The notes beneath the pieces were generated by a model, which was not told where the DNA came from, made no database searches, and saw only the letters and a list, made by a program, of their open reading frames with translations. 64,000 bases of DNA from Dioszegia crocea. Taxonomy: Eukaryota > Basidiomycota > Tremellomycetes > Tremellales > Bulleribasidiaceae. Location of the stretch: the NCBI GenBank assembly GCA_001600615.1, contig BCKK01000001.1:3415826-3479825 (forward strand), read 5' to 3'. Made by a program: the position numbers and the translations under genes. Below, one piece after another: positions 1 through 12,869 of this stretch. The stretch's first letter is position 1. Each line of letters begins with the position of its first letter.

Positions 1-1425
1 CTCGACAGCTTCTGACCACTATGCGGTCCATTACGCAGCCGCTTTCTGGCTGACTATCAAGCTGACTCGGGGTGAGTGTCTTTGTCTCTGGGTTTGGGGT
101 CTTGCTGATCGACAGTGATCATACTTCTACTCTACGCATATCGCCTGCCCGATTTCCGCTCCTCCCACATCCTGCAGGCGATCGCTGTCTTTATCCCCAT
201 GCTTATCTACATGCCCTTACTTTGGGTCAAACATCGACGCACGCACATTATCCTAGCCACATTGGGCCTGGTATCAGATGTCGCCAGGGTGGACTTGCTG
301 GTGTGGAACTTGGTCGGACGCTGGCAAGCGAGTCAGGGGGACAAGGTGAAAGTTAAGTGGTGGAGAATGCCAACTCTGAGACCGGGTATCAGAATTCCAG
401 GTATGTGCTACAGTCGATGGAGTTCGAGCGTCACTGAATTCTCAGCTATGAATATCGAGCATGCCATTGAACGTTATTCGGCGTTCCTCGTCATTGTGCT
501 TGGTGAACTAGTGTGAGTCCTCGCTCGTTTTCGAGGTCGGACTCAGCTGATGGGTCAGGATGAATCTTCTCTACACAGCGTCGAAGAAGGATCTGGGATT
601 ATCGCCCAAATTTGGGCGAGCTGTACTTGGAATGATGATCGCCTGGGCTTTGAACTACTTGTCAGTCATGGTTGGAGAACGGTCTGATTCTAAGCTGAGC
701 GTTACCAGATCGCTACTCCCGTCTGAGCCGAACTCTGAGTAGGTGCCATCCATGTCGACAATTCTCTTCGTAAATGCTCATGACTCAGATATGAGCATGC
801 TCTCCGTCGGAGCTGGCTCTCCGGTATGTGTTTCAGCGTGTAAGTCTCGCCGCTGTGATTGATGTTAGTGCTTACAGGGGCATCAGCTTTCATTGGCCGC
901 TCGTTGCTTCACTCCTGTTGGCTTCGGCCGCAGCTGGCCACCTCGTCACCGAAAACGAAGTGAAGACAGGGACCCGCTGGTACTGGATGTCCGGGCTGGG
1001 TGCAGCTATTCTGTTCATAGGCCTCATTGACGCGACACACCGGGATCTGGCGCCCAGATTCGCGACTAAGATACCCAGAGTGGGTCCCTTCACGTTCTAT
1101 GTTACTGCCATAGCTGAAACGACAGTTTGCGCGCCAGCTTTGCACACTGGTAACCGCTATATCTCTCATCCTCTCTCCCCTCTCCTCTCCTATACAAGCG
1201 CTGTCCTCCGCCCAACTCCTTGGAATCGCAGTCGCGGCTACTTGGGGTCTCCTCATCATCCACGTTCTGGGCGCACTGCCACGGGCAGGTTATCGCGGAG
1301 TGGAGCTTGACGAAGAGGGTGAGGGTGTGGTGGAGCGTGAAAGAGATGCAGAGGCAGCCGAAGCGGCGGGCGAGGGTCAAGACGCTGAGGGACCTGAAGG
1401 GGAGGAAGGAGAGGCGTACATTTGA
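1..1425 (+). CDS. LtrA-family (low temperature requirement A) membrane protein, 5'-partial
   Basis: This is the C-terminal part of a polytopic membrane protein; the start lies left of the window. Splicing joins exons 1-71, 116-about 401, about 447-511, about 560-660, 789-839, 878-1149 and 1199-1425 in one frame. The hydrophobic exons include VIILLLYAYRLPDFR and the family signature NIEHAIERYSAFLVIVLGEL, which resembles the conserved NIEH...ER...IVLGE region of bacterial and fungal LtrA proteins. A short acidic, Glu/Ala/Gly-rich cytosolic-type tail ends at TGA 1423-1425. LtrA proteins are integral membrane proteins of unknown biochemical role, so no substrate can be given. The family call is firm; some splice sites are inferred from GT/AG and frame only. 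Confidence 0.75.
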
Positions 1426-1905
1426 TCCTGACCAGGGGACTCTCGTTGGATTCACCATATTGTATGTATCGCTTTCATGTTCGAGACGGCTGACCTCTCG
1501 GCAACATCTTCCGATAATTGCTTACGTCCGCCTCACCTCGATCACTGCCAAGATCAGATACGACCGCTTATCAGCTGCTTATCAATCGCTGGCATTCCTC
1601 ACAGCCTTGCCGAGCCGGCACCACTAGGAGATATCGTTTCGGCTACATCCGATCGCAATGGCTCTTGGCTCTGCGCGCAAGATACGGTTGATGCTAGTGT
1701 TATCTTCGGCTTTGTTGTCCTTGATGTGTAGGCAGGAGGTTCCGATGAGAGCGACACAGCGTCACATTCGCATAGAAGATAGGAAATTAAGGGGACGGAT
1801 ATGGAATATAATACGTGTACGTCCCCGCCCACTTTCATTTACGCTAATCCCAAGTTTGACTGTCTGCTCTATCCTGAGCAAGTCGACCCATAGACTATCA
1901 GCAAG
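1426..1905. other. Intergenic, 3' of LtrA-like gene and promoter of the MFS gene
   Basis: No coding signal recognised. It lies between two plus-strand genes and must hold the 3' end of the first and the promoter of the second. Confidence 0.5.
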
Positions 1906-4054
1906 ATGGGAGTCTTTCCCAAAATCCGCCGCTTTTTCATCGGCGAGAAGCCATCCTCACCTACCGAAGCTCGTCTCCTGCGGAAGATTGACACTGTTCT
2001 GCTCGCTTATCTATGTCTCAGTCAATTCATGAATTTTCTGGACAGGCAGAATATCACCAATGCGTATGTTCGCATAATGTCCATGGCGTGTAGTCAGTGG
2101 CTGACCCGACAGATATGTATCCGGAATGGCAGAGGATGTGGGTTTCAAGGGTCTAGATTACAACATCACTCAGACAATCTTCCAAGGTGAGCTTAATCTG
2201 CTCGACGACAACCGAATAGGCGGCTAATGATATAGTCGGCTACATTGTTGGAGGAATCCCCCAATCCTTGATTGTCTCATCCAATCGCATCAGGTTATCC
2301 ATCTGGCTGTACGTCTCGCTCTAGCGGATCAGTGGGACGTATCGCTGACGCTTCAGACCGCTTTGCTGCATGGGCTGGGGCATGACCAACCTCGGCGTTG
2401 CTTGTGAGTAATGTTGTCTTCCGCAGCCATGTCGGATGGCTGATTGTGCTAGTCTCAACACAAGTCTACCAGATCCAGATCTGCCGCTTCTTCATGGCAC
2501 TCTTCGAGTCGGTGTCGTTCGCTGGTGGCGTGAGTTTTGCTCCTCGGACATGGAGGCGACTGGTGTTGACGACATAGCACTACGTCTTAGGCATCTGGTA
2601 CAAGCCCTCGGAACTCGGCAAACGCGCTGCTCTGCTCACTGCAAGTCAAAACACCGGCGGCCTCTTTGCCGGTGTGATGCAGGGTGCCATCTACAGTACG
2701 CTCAATGGTAGACTTGGCATGGCTGGCTGGAGAGTGAGTCCTTCTCTCCGAACTCTGGGACGAACTTGCTGAATGGTCAGTGGATGATCCTCGTCAACAC
2801 ACTCATGAGTAAGCTCGGACCAGTGATGAAAAATCAAGCCGCTAACGTTGGACAGCGGTTCCTGTTGCGCTTTTTGGCTTCTTTACATTCCCCGAGTATG
2901 ATTGTTTCAGCAACTCCTCGACCCTTGCTAATACATCAGCACGCCCCAAGACTGTCGCCGCGCATGGCTATCCAAGGAGGAGCTTCAAGTTGCCATCGAT
3001 CGCGTTCCCGAGCGCGTCCAAACCAAACTTTCCTGGAAGACTTTCAAGCGAATCTTCCTCGAATGGCGCTTTTGGGCTTTCACTTTCCAATTCTCGTTCA
3101 ACACTATCATGGAGTGGAGCGGGCTGTTTGCCGTGAGTTCTCTGCCCTTCTAGGGAGACGTCCTACCACGAAGCTGATGAAACGCAGCCCATGCAATTGT
3201 GGATGCGGTGGACTGGGTGGTATACTGTTCCTCAGGTGAGTCGTAACGACTGCCTTGATTCTGGATCGTATGGTAGCGGCTAATGAGCATAGATAAACTA
3301 CTATCCACTCGGAACGACAGCCATCATCATAACGTCTACCTTCTTCTTCGCTCTCTGTAGGTCTGCGTCGGTCTCGCCTTCGATACTAGCTGACCACCAC
3401 AGGGTCGGACTACACTCAGTCCAGGTGGTGGGTGAACTGGTGAGTTTCAAGATGACACCTCACCGCACCAGTATCTGACGGATACAGCGTGATGGCGACA
3501 TTCTCTGGCGTCGCTGCTATCATACTGCTGGTTTGGGAAATCCCCACTGCTGCTAAATACTTCGCTTGGGTGAGCACATCTCCACATTTGACTGCATCCT
3601 CGCGCTGACCAACATGTAGTATCTGGCAGGTATGGGATACATCGGTCAAGCTACCAACTTCGCCTGGGCGAACGAGATGTGCCGAGACAACGACCAACTG
3701 CGAGCTTACACACTATACGCAATGGTGTATGGATCAAACGTCTCCATCGCTGTCTTTGGCATCGCCTTCTTCCCGGTCACCGATCTTCCGCGATTTACCA
3801 AGGGGTATGCGGGGTCTCTCGCCATCTGCATCCTCTCGCCTCCCCTCGCATACGCTATTCACCGAGCTTGCAAGTCAAGGGCGGTACGACTTAAGATGGA
3901 AGCCGAAGCAGCTGGCACTATCGAGTATCGTCCCGCTGATACTCCTGCGGCGGAGGCACAATACGAAGACGTAGACGAAAAGAAGGGAGAACTCGTTATT
4001 CCGGAGGAGGGGGATGTGAAGGTCTCTGAGGTGCCTGTATCCATGGTCCGCTAG
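1906..4054 (+). CDS. MFS transporter, anion:cation symporter (ACS) family, Fen2/Liz1/Dal5-like
   Basis: Multi-exon gene with about ten small introns encoding a roughly 500-residue, 12-TM permease. The start ATG 1906 opens a cytosolic N-terminus followed by KIDTVLLAYLCLSQFMNFLD and NITNAYVSGM, the typical first helix and loop of fungal ACS permeases. Later exons give QVYQIQICRFFMALFES, GIWYKPSELGKRAALL and QNTGGLFAG, the conserved helix 4-5 region. The C-terminal half has NYYPLGTTAIIITS and GYIGQATNFAWANEM, and the tail is acidic. Known relatives carry vitamins or organic anions (pantothenate, allantoate, nicotinate). The substrate here cannot be read from sequence, although the overall look is closest to Liz1/Fen2 types. 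Located in the plasma membrane by family. Confidence 0.85.
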
Positions 4055-4369
4055 GCGCGGGAGTTGCTGAATTGGCTGAGGCGATCTTTACATATGTTGA
4101 TGCATTCCATAGATGAGTTATGCTGATTCAGCCCACGACAGGCCTCATGTCCTGGCACTAGTAATGTCCTGGCAGGTCCTGGTACAGCACCAAGCTTGAT
4201 CGAGCTCGGACTCTCTCGGACTTTCGGCTCCGAGCATCCGTGCCTGAACTCAATGTGACATCACTTCTCGCAGAACCTTGCTTCACCCGCCCGTGCAACA
4301 GAGTTCTACATCCTTCCATATCCATCCTCGATCCTACTTGATCACAGCCTAGATAGCAGCCCCTCAAAG
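4055..4369. other. Intergenic before the poly-C tract
   Basis: Non-coding 3' flank of the MFS gene. A short imperfect direct repeat containing ATGTCCTGGCA occurs twice at about 4147-4175. Nothing else recognised. Confidence 0.5.

Positions 4370-4464
<95 letters not shown>
4370..4464. repeat. 95-bp uninterrupted poly-C (poly-G on the other strand) homopolymer
   Basis: The sequence reads as C at every position from 4370 to 4464, bounded by G at 4369 and 4465. It sits 37 bp upstream of the ATG at 4502, so it is probably in the promoter or 5' leader of that gene. A pure G/C run of this length can form G-quadruplex or i-motif structures and is hard to sequence, so the exact length may be an assembly estimate. 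Confidence 0.97.
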
Positions 4465-4465
<1 letters not shown>

Positions 4466-4501
4466 CTCCCTGCTGCTCCCTCGCCATCACTACTGCCCGC
4501 C

Positions 4502-4996
4502 ATGTCCAAATCTCCAGCTCATCGGGCCCCGGTCATCCCCTCCCCTTCCCGATCCGGATCCATCGTGCGCAAAGCCTTCTTCATCGAAAGCCTCTTCAAC
4601 CTCGGCACTTTTCCCCTTCTCACCCACACTCGATCTGTCCTTTTATCCGTCCTCGCACGTCCATCCGATATCAACCCCTCCTCCATCCTGCTCGCGCGCA
4701 TCTTTGCAGGCGTGGTCATTGGCGCATTGACTCCTGCCCTATGGTTCGGAACTCCCAATACCCGGACCGGGATCGAGTGCCGCAAGCCCGTTTATCTCTT
4801 GCTGGGCGGGGGCGAGGCGCTCCTAATCCCCATCTTGGTCAATGAGGCGTTGAAGAAGGGGGATAAAACGGCGGCGCTAAGCGCGAGTGTCGCGTGGATG
4901 ATGGTGGGGACGCTCCTGCCTATCTTGTCCTGGAGGGCGTTTGTTCTCTTCGTGAGGCCGGAGATGATGGGGAGATACGAGGAGAAGCGGGAGTAG
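4502..4996 (+). CDS. Small predicted multi-pass membrane protein, function unknown
   Basis: Single-exon frame of 164 residues, one of the few intron-free genes here. I do not recognise a family. After a basic Ser/Pro-rich start come hydrophobic stretches at about residues 65-85 (LLARIFAGVVIGALTPALWF), 95-115 (PVYLLLGGGEALLIPILVNE) and 127-150 (SASVAWMMVGTLLPILSWRA), with a weaker one near 30-50. It ends in a charged EEKRE tail. The architecture suggests three or four membrane helices. The ATG at 4502 is the first after the poly-C tract and has a usable context. No operon-like partner is apparent. Confidence 0.65.
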   Translation: MSKSPAHRAPVIPSPSRSGSIVRKAFFIESLFNLGTFPLLTHTRSVLLSVLARPSDINPSSILLARIFAGVVIGALTPALWFGTPNTRTGIECRKPVYLLLGGGEALLIPILVNEALKKGDKTAALSASVAWMMVGTLLPILSWRAFVLFVRPEMMGRYEEKRE

Positions 4997-5396
4997 CGAG
5001 AGTATCAGCTGCAGCCTGCAGCAGGTGGGATATGTATCGAATAACGGCCAATGGAGGTTACAATCGTGCCGCATTTCCTCCTTTGACGTGCCCTACTACA
5101 ACGTACCTGCTCAATTTTAGCTCCATCGATCTCATCGATGCTCATCGACCGGACTTCCACTCCTATGATGCATAGCGATGATCTGGGATTGAGTACTGGA
5201 CAGAATAGAGGGAGATAACGACTGTAAATGATCCCCTCTGTTAATGACGTTGTGCCTGTGCCTGGAATGACGAGGGCCTCTTTTTCCAGCAGATTCCCCC
5301 CCTTTCCTTCTGCTTGCATCGCTCCCTTGTTCTCACTGTACATATCCCTATCTTCTGTCTGTTTAGCTCTCTTGCATCTACATATCTCTTATTAAA
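4997..5396. other. Intergenic, promoter of the SDR gene
   Basis: Non-coding spacer between two plus-strand genes. The last 100 bp before ATG 5397 are pyrimidine-rich, as expected of a fungal leader. No specific element recognised. Confidence 0.45.
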
Positions 5397-6667
<1,271 letters not shown>

Positions 6668-6909
6668 TCTCGTCACGCCTTTGCAACAAAAGCCAAGTGT
6701 ATTTATACGCCTCTGGTCGTAAATATGTAGCTATGCCAAAAATGTCTTCATCAAACTCTTTACGAGCTGTGGCTAGACGTGGAGAATCAAGCTCTCATTT
6801 CGTGTAAAGACAGGGAAGAGCCACAGAGGAGGGGACTGCACTACATACGGTTGCGATCATCATATCATGCGGTCATCTCATCATTATTCTAACAGAGTAA
6901 TCTCCCTAT

Positions 6910-8334
6910 TCATGCCTGAACGGGAGGTCCGGCCGACGTTGGTAGGGATGGAACGGTCATTGGTGTCTCCTGTCCACCTGCGTGATTGTTTCCTTGGACA
7001 TTCGCCGCTTCTGCGGCAGCGCCAGCCTGCGTCGCGCCAGCCTGCTTCTCCTCCGACTTGCGCCCAGGGTACAGCACCTCTTCCCAGCTTCTCTTGACAG
7101 TCCCGACCACCTCTTTCTTCTCCACGCCATCCACGCTGCCGGTGTTGACCATGACCATGTCACCATTCTCTCCCCTCTCCCAGCAAATCGTTCCGATCGG
7201 TATCCGACCCTTCTCCCTCCCTTCAGCCCATTCCATCAAACCACCCATTCCTGTCGTACCTAGGTTCGGCGGCTGGCCAAACTGATAGTCCAATGTCCCG
7301 CCATACTTCTTCGGGATATCCTCAATATCGATAAACTGCGACAGAGTCGACGTGATGTCCTTGTCCGAGAGGATGAACATCTTGGAGACGACGATGGGGT
7401 CGAACCAACGCTTGACCCAAGACCAGATGGTGGGGAAGAAGGAAGGGGCACCAATGATCTGCAACGTTAGCAGACGTAAATGGGATTCAGGCTGAACTGA
7501 CAAAGATTCTGTCCAACGTCTCTGGATAGTGGGCCGTCGCGAGAGTACTGGCATCCTGAAGATGCGCCTTAAGGTCCCAGAATTGCTTCAATCCCACTCC
7601 GGTGATATCCACGATGTTGTTGGATTGTGTGATGGGAGTGACATCCGCGTATGGTCTATCCGTTGCAGCAGTGCAGAACGGTAGGGCAAAGGTGGTGAGG
7701 TTCTCGTATAACGCGAAGAGACGGAGGAGCTTGGCGGGAGTTTGGGTGTGATGCGAAGAGGGAGCGTTTCTGATGGCAATCAGTACTTGAAAGACTCGCA
7801 GGGGCAACACTCACTTCAGTTTAGAGGCGTGCTCGTATGCTGCAATATCTTTGGAGCTCAGATTGCCGACCTGAAAGACATAAACCGGAAGCCCGCGCTT
7901 ATCCCGCCTGCCGGTCCATTGAGGATACTAGAGTCATTAGCGGGTCCTTCTATGTGGGCTAGATGAACGGGCTTCCAACGTATGTAGATCAGACTTACGA
8001 GTCTGCGGGTATCCTCGTACTCTTGGCGATCTATCCATCGATAAACCCCTTCGATGTCATTCTCGCGCCTCCAATCCTCAGTCTCCTTGAATTGCTTGTA
8101 GGCTCCCTCGAGGTCAAATTTTCTGGCCCGCAAAAAGCGCAGCAATACCGCATCAGATGTACTGGGGAGGTCGCCCGCTGGCCCAGAACCGCTTGAAGCG
8201 TACGCCTTCCGTTCAGTACAGAGCGCTTTGAATTGATCAAAGGTGGTCTGTTGAGATGAGGAGAGATGACCGAGGTGCCCGGCAGGGAACTGATACGCAG
8301 CGGCGGGATTGGAATTTGGTGGTGGAGATGACAT
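6910..8334 (-). CDS. Sec14-like CRAL-TRIO lipid-transfer protein
   Basis: Start ATG 8332-8334 gives a short disordered leader, then the CRAL-TRIO N-terminal helices (DAVLLRFLRARKFDLEGAY). The lipid-binding CRAL-TRIO domain follows: YPQWTGRRDKRGLPVYVF, NIVDITGVGLKQFWDLK, HYPETLDRIF, IIGAPSFFPTIWSWVKRW, KMFILSD, and IPKKYGGTLDY. This order of motifs is that of Sec14 phosphatidylinositol/phosphatidylcholine transfer proteins. A roughly 100-residue Ala/Gly/Gln-rich tail follows. There are at least four introns. By family it moves lipids between membranes and sustains phosphoinositide pools at the Golgi or plasma membrane. Whether it is the main Sec14 or a paralogue (Csr1/Sfh-like) cannot be settled here; the extended C-terminus favours a paralogue. 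Confidence 0.88.
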
Positions 8335-8666
8335 GTTGCTTTCTGATGGGCGATGGGCACAGTCAAGACTGAGTCAGCTCTTCTATATATCGAGTAGTTG
8401 GTGAGCTCTTGACAATTCTTCGCTTTATCATCTCGGCGCCGTCGTCGTAGTCGTCGATATCGTCATCGCTCGGCCTCGGCCTCGGTATCCACCCAAACCT
8501 TCTCGTTCGGGCATCTCCGTCCAGACTGTCAATATACTGCGCTCACGACCATGACTGGCTTACTGCTCGCATCGAGGACGCCTGCAGCCTCCATCACAGG
8601 TGTTAATAACCCACACGGACAAGAGGGAAACGCTCTACATAGGCGATGCGTCGTCCGATGTTCTGA
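8335..8666. other. Intergenic, promoter of the Sec14-like gene
   Basis: About 330 bp between two minus-strand genes. A TATATATC element lies at about 8382-8390, roughly 50 bp upstream of the Sec14-like ATG. CG-rich TCGTCGTCG-type repeats lie near 8440-8470. No gene seen. Confidence 0.45.
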
Positions 8667-10780
8667 CTACTGGTGTCTGTCGAATCCTTCTATATATGAT
8701 CTATCCATCAAGGAATGCCCGACCCGCGCAATGACCTCCTCAATGTCCTGTTCGCCCGCCAATACCGCCTCGACGTGCTGATCCGGTCTGACTAGCACGG
8801 CGCCTCCCAGATGAAGGCCATATGCTTCTCTCCAGGCCTTTCCGGCCTCCTCGTCCACCCATCCGAAGTCTTCCCCCACCGTCAAGAGCCGCAGAGCCAT
8901 CGCCTTTCCCTTCATCGCTTCCTCTAACCTAGCCCATTTTGCCTTGTCGTCGCTCATAGAACGGAACAGGACATATGTCCCTACCGGCACTAGGTCGAGT
9001 GTCGAGTATCGCCAAGCGGACAGCTTGTTTTGGGGTAACTCATTGCGGATGTAGTCGAAGTCGACTGGCTGTGCAAGGCCGACCAATCTGTCATCCATCC
9101 CCTGCACCCAGGCGTGGCTCAGCCTGGCTCCTCGTCGATAGGCAGGTTCGAATTGGCTAGGATTTGAAAATTGCCAGTTTGGTTCGTAGACGAAACCGAG
9201 ATGCAGATTGGTCTGAATCATTAGTATTGATCCTGGGGTGCTTCACGAGACAGAGAACTCACGCAATTAAACTGCTCAGCTTGCTCGGCAACCATCTCGG
9301 CGATTCTCTCATCCCAGGATCTATCCGCCAGCCTGTCGAACATGTTCTTCCGTGCAGTTGGAATGTCTGGGTCGGTGGTGCCGAGAGCCTTCAGAAGACC
9401 GAAGACTTTGCTGCCATATTCGACCGCTCGTGCAGAATTGCGCAGCCCGACCGGGCGGCGCTCGCTTTCGTACGTATGCAGAGCGGATGAGAGAGGATGA
9501 GTTGAGGGAGACGAGTGACAAAGGGCAAGTTTCCAGGCGAGGTTGTGAGCATCTGATCTGTAAGTTAGATGAACAGTCTGCACATGAACGAGTACGTACC
9601 GGCTATACCTGAGTTAAGACCCAGCCCTCCGGTTGGAGGGAAGCTATGCGCAGAATCACCACACACAATGACCCTTCCTTTGCTATACGCCTTGGCCACT
9701 TGGGACTTCATTTTCCACGGGACGCAGCTAAGGAAGTCGAAAGGGACTTCGCAGCCGAGCGCTATTCGTATGATCTCGCGACATCGTTCTGGCGTGAATG
9801 AGGTTTGGGGGTGGACCGAAGGCTGTGAGACATCAGCTGTGGTATCGTGACCAGATAGGGCTGCTTACATCAAACTGATGGAGTAGCACCTGATTTCCAG
9901 CTAGATCGTACGCTATGACCACTCCCTGGACGGCAGGGTCCATAATCCAGTACAGCATAGCTGTGCGCTCCTTAACGACGGGATACAGGTCTGCGCTAAA
10001 GTGTAGGCTCATCATTTGTGCTGTATAGTAAGTACGGTCCAGTAATGCGCTCGGACTTGACTCACGCCCGTCTTCCTCATCCAGTTCTATCCCAGCAGCA
10101 CGTCTGACTCGAGAATTGGTTCCATCGCAAGCTATGATGCAGCTTGACCGTACGGTCTGCCGTTCCCCTGTGTAGGTGTTTTCGATAATACTGGATACCT
10201 CGTCATCGTTCTATAGAATCAGCTTAGTATGTATGGGAAGATGAAACACTTGCCTCACTACATGAGATCCATGTCCATCCCTTCCTTATATCCACCTTTC
10301 CATCTCGCTCCAGCATGCCATGAATCAGATTCTGCAGATCGGGTTGCGGAATGTTGTGTAATATCTTGATTTTCAGCGCTTTCTGGAGGCATCGAGAAGG
10401 GGCGGCTCACTTCTGGTGATATCTCGAGAACATCAGTCTCGACATTATCGAACGGAAGCACCCCAATCTCCCGACCTCCGCTCAGGTTCACATCGGTAAC
10501 GAACCTAATCCATCGAGCGTCATTTCGCTTCGTAGGGAATTGCCGGATATCGCTGATGGGTATACCGAATTGACGAAAGATCTCCAGCGAGCGTGGTGAG
10601 AGGAAGTGTGCTTTTGGTACTGGGAGAGGAGCCGTGTGTCTTTCGGAAAGTATGACAGGGACTGTTTGATCAGACATGAAATACCGAACAATCGCCTCAA
10701 TACTGACCGTCAAGTTTAGAGAGGAAGTGAGCCTGTAGGAGACCCACCGGACCAGCACCTACGATGAGTACTGGCAGCAT
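8667..10780 (-). CDS. FAD-dependent aromatic monooxygenase (phenol hydroxylase-like)
   Basis: Start at 10780 opens with the Rossmann motif LIVGAGPVGLL. The first intron joins ...KLD to VPVILSERHT, the end of the ADP-binding fold. Further motifs are NIPQPDLQNLIHGML, and CGDSAHSFPPTGGLGLNSGI with AHNLAWKLAL, the GD motif that contacts the FAD ribose in class A flavin hydroxylases. The last exon (8667-about 9221) carries a thioredoxin-like C-terminal domain of the phenol 2-monooxygenase type, including RPDQHVEAV. At least six introns. Such enzymes hydroxylate aromatic rings with NADPH and O2, in catabolism or secondary metabolism. No biosynthetic partners are adjacent; the P450 at 27346-29451 is too far away to link. 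Substrate unknown. Confidence 0.86.
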
Positions 10781-11162
10781 TAAGCCAGAGTGAGCGCGCC
10801 CGAGCCGCACTTATCAGCTAAAAAGGTGAAGGGGAAAGCGTGGCTGCAGCTGCTAATCGATCGACGGTTGACAGATTACGTTATAAGGAATGTGGAGGTG
10901 GGGCATGGCTCTGAGCTCTGTCATTTGGCGCGGGCAGCTGCAGAGACTCCTCATTGCACTGCCACTCACTCAGCGAACACACCGAGGCGACACGTAGAAT
11001 GAGGCAAAGTATATGGAGGCTCAACGTGTACTACAGTAATGAGGACAAGGGGCAAGCCAGGGCATTCCCGTCAAATCGCTATGAAGCAAGCGGATCCGCA
11101 ACACAGCACCGACTCGCTCACCTGGGCGCGGGGCGGAATCAAAGACTCACATCCAAGAGATT
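10781..11162. other. Intergenic, promoter of the monooxygenase gene
   Basis: About 380 bp between two minus-strand genes. No gene or recognisable element. Confidence 0.4.
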
Positions 11163-12775
11163 TTACATACTTGGGTTCCGCTCAACAAGATCGATGTCCG
11201 TGATCCACATCTCCAACACCGCAACCAAGCTGCTATCCCCTTGCTCTCTCAACCCACCTTGCTTCCGCTGCGATGCTAACGCAGGAGGCAGTATCCTTCC
11301 GGGTTCCAAACACATTTCCAAGTCCTCGACAGGATCTTCGCCTCTGATCAGATCCGGTGCGAAGCAGATTGCATAATTTCGGGCCGTCATTCGCGTAGTC
11401 AGCTCGTGCGCGGTGGCAAGTAAATAGAATGTACGGATGATGTGCGATAGTAGTGCGATGCGGGCGGATGACAGAGCCGGGAAGAGGAGAGACGAGATAC
11501 TGGCCAAGTCAGCACCTTACATAGATGTGGGACTTACTCAGAGGCAGATCTTATTCTTCTGATTATAGCATAGACGCTTGATGGTATACATGGCTCTGGA
11601 GCGGATGAAAAGATACGCATGAGCAACTTGGGCGGTAAGAATGGGTCGGCGCGAGCAATTTCGACCCAAGGATAGACCGGCTGCGATGCTGCAGGTAGGC
11701 TGAGGAGTGCGATGAGCGACGGACGAAGTGAACCCTGGGCAGCGTCAGCTGCCGCGGGACGAAGATAAGAAGCAAACTAGACCTACACCTGGCGTACCCC
11801 TGAAAATACCTTCCGTCTTCGAGCACTCAGACAAGATCACATTTCTCAAGTCATCCATCACTGGTGGTACCCCTCCAAAGGCATTGAACAGATCCTCAGG
11901 CGATTGGCCGTAACATCCCTCCAGAACAGAACTCTCGGCAGGGCTCATAAGCGGTGCTGAGCTGTATGGCAAATACCCTGCGGCCGCACTGAAGGCCTCG
12001 CGAAAGCCTGTGAGCCAGTTGCCGGGAAGCTCCTTCGATCGTGGATACCGTTCTTGGTGGGCCAAAGGGAAGAGATCCGGTCGGTCCGCCATCGTCCGAC
12101 TCTCATCCTGTAGGAGCGGGATGGTGAGGTGGACACCGGCTAGGGACACGCCATGAAGTCGATGCAGGAGGAGGATAGACTCCAAGGGATAGATCTTGCG
12201 GTAGGACTTGGGAGATAGGAACGGAATGACCACCTGTAAGATGGCTACAAGGAAGTCAGCAGATCCTTTTGTGACCGACCCAGCGGCAACTTACTGCGCG
12301 TGAATCTAGTCGGTTGAACGATGTACTGCGACCGTCAGCTCTGTGTGGTGTGGAGACTGGAGTCTACAAGGGGCTGACCATTCGTTTGAGATTCTTCCGG
12401 AAGCTAGGCCATCAGCCGAGTCACCTAATGGAGACATCTACTGCCGACTCACCTCCTCGGTATTCTTCTCCATCTCCAGACCCAGAAGCCGCTTCCTCTC
12501 CCTCTGTTGGTCACTTCGCCTTCAGACGCCAGTATCACGAGCGCATACCCTCTTTCCCCCTCCTCCCCGACCCATGGCGTGCAGCGTTCAAGTAAGCCCT
12601 CGAATAGCTCATCATCAGAGATGGACTCCGGCAAGGAGGACAGAGAGGCAAGTGAGAAAACGATGATAGGCTCGGATGTCTGTGGATGTGTCGAGGAGGA
12701 TAGGTAGATTTTGTTGTCTAGATAGGAGCTCTCAGTCGCCTCCGAAACATCCGCAGCGGAAGATGGCGAGATCAT
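11163..12775 (-). CDS. p50RhoGAP-like protein (BCH/CRAL-TRIO-like region plus RhoGAP domain)
   Basis: Splicing on the minus strand joins VWRWRRIPR to SFRKNLKRM, YIVQPTRFTR and VVIPFLSPKSYRKIYPL. This matches the order of the Cdc42GAP/ARHGAP1 lipid-binding BCH region (KKNLK..YIVHPT). A RhoGAP domain follows. The arginine finger is in KTEGIFRG, the helix with conserved Lys and Arg is LPPKLLMRIFSSAPEPCIP, and the conserved Asn is in MTARNYAICFAPDL. The catalytic residues are therefore present although the loop after the finger is short and divergent. The likely job is GTP hydrolysis on Cdc42/Rho proteins in polarity control; a yeast counterpart would be Ecm25. About six introns. Start ATG 12773-12775 faces the HAD gene. 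Confidence 0.78.
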
Positions 12776-12869
12776 GTGAAGGATGGCAGGACAAGATGAA
12801 ATGCAACTCTTGCTGCTCAGACCGTCGAAACTGATTCAAACCTTGAAATTCAATCTCTGCATTGTCAAT
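12776..12869. promoter_or_regulatory. Compact bidirectional promoter between RhoGAP and HAD genes
   Basis: Only 94 bp separate the minus-strand ATG (12775) from the plus-strand ATG at 12870. Transcription of both genes must start within or very near this stretch, or inside the opposite gene. An in-frame upstream codon at 12783 could serve as an alternative HAD start, leaving just 7 bp. Confidence 0.6.
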
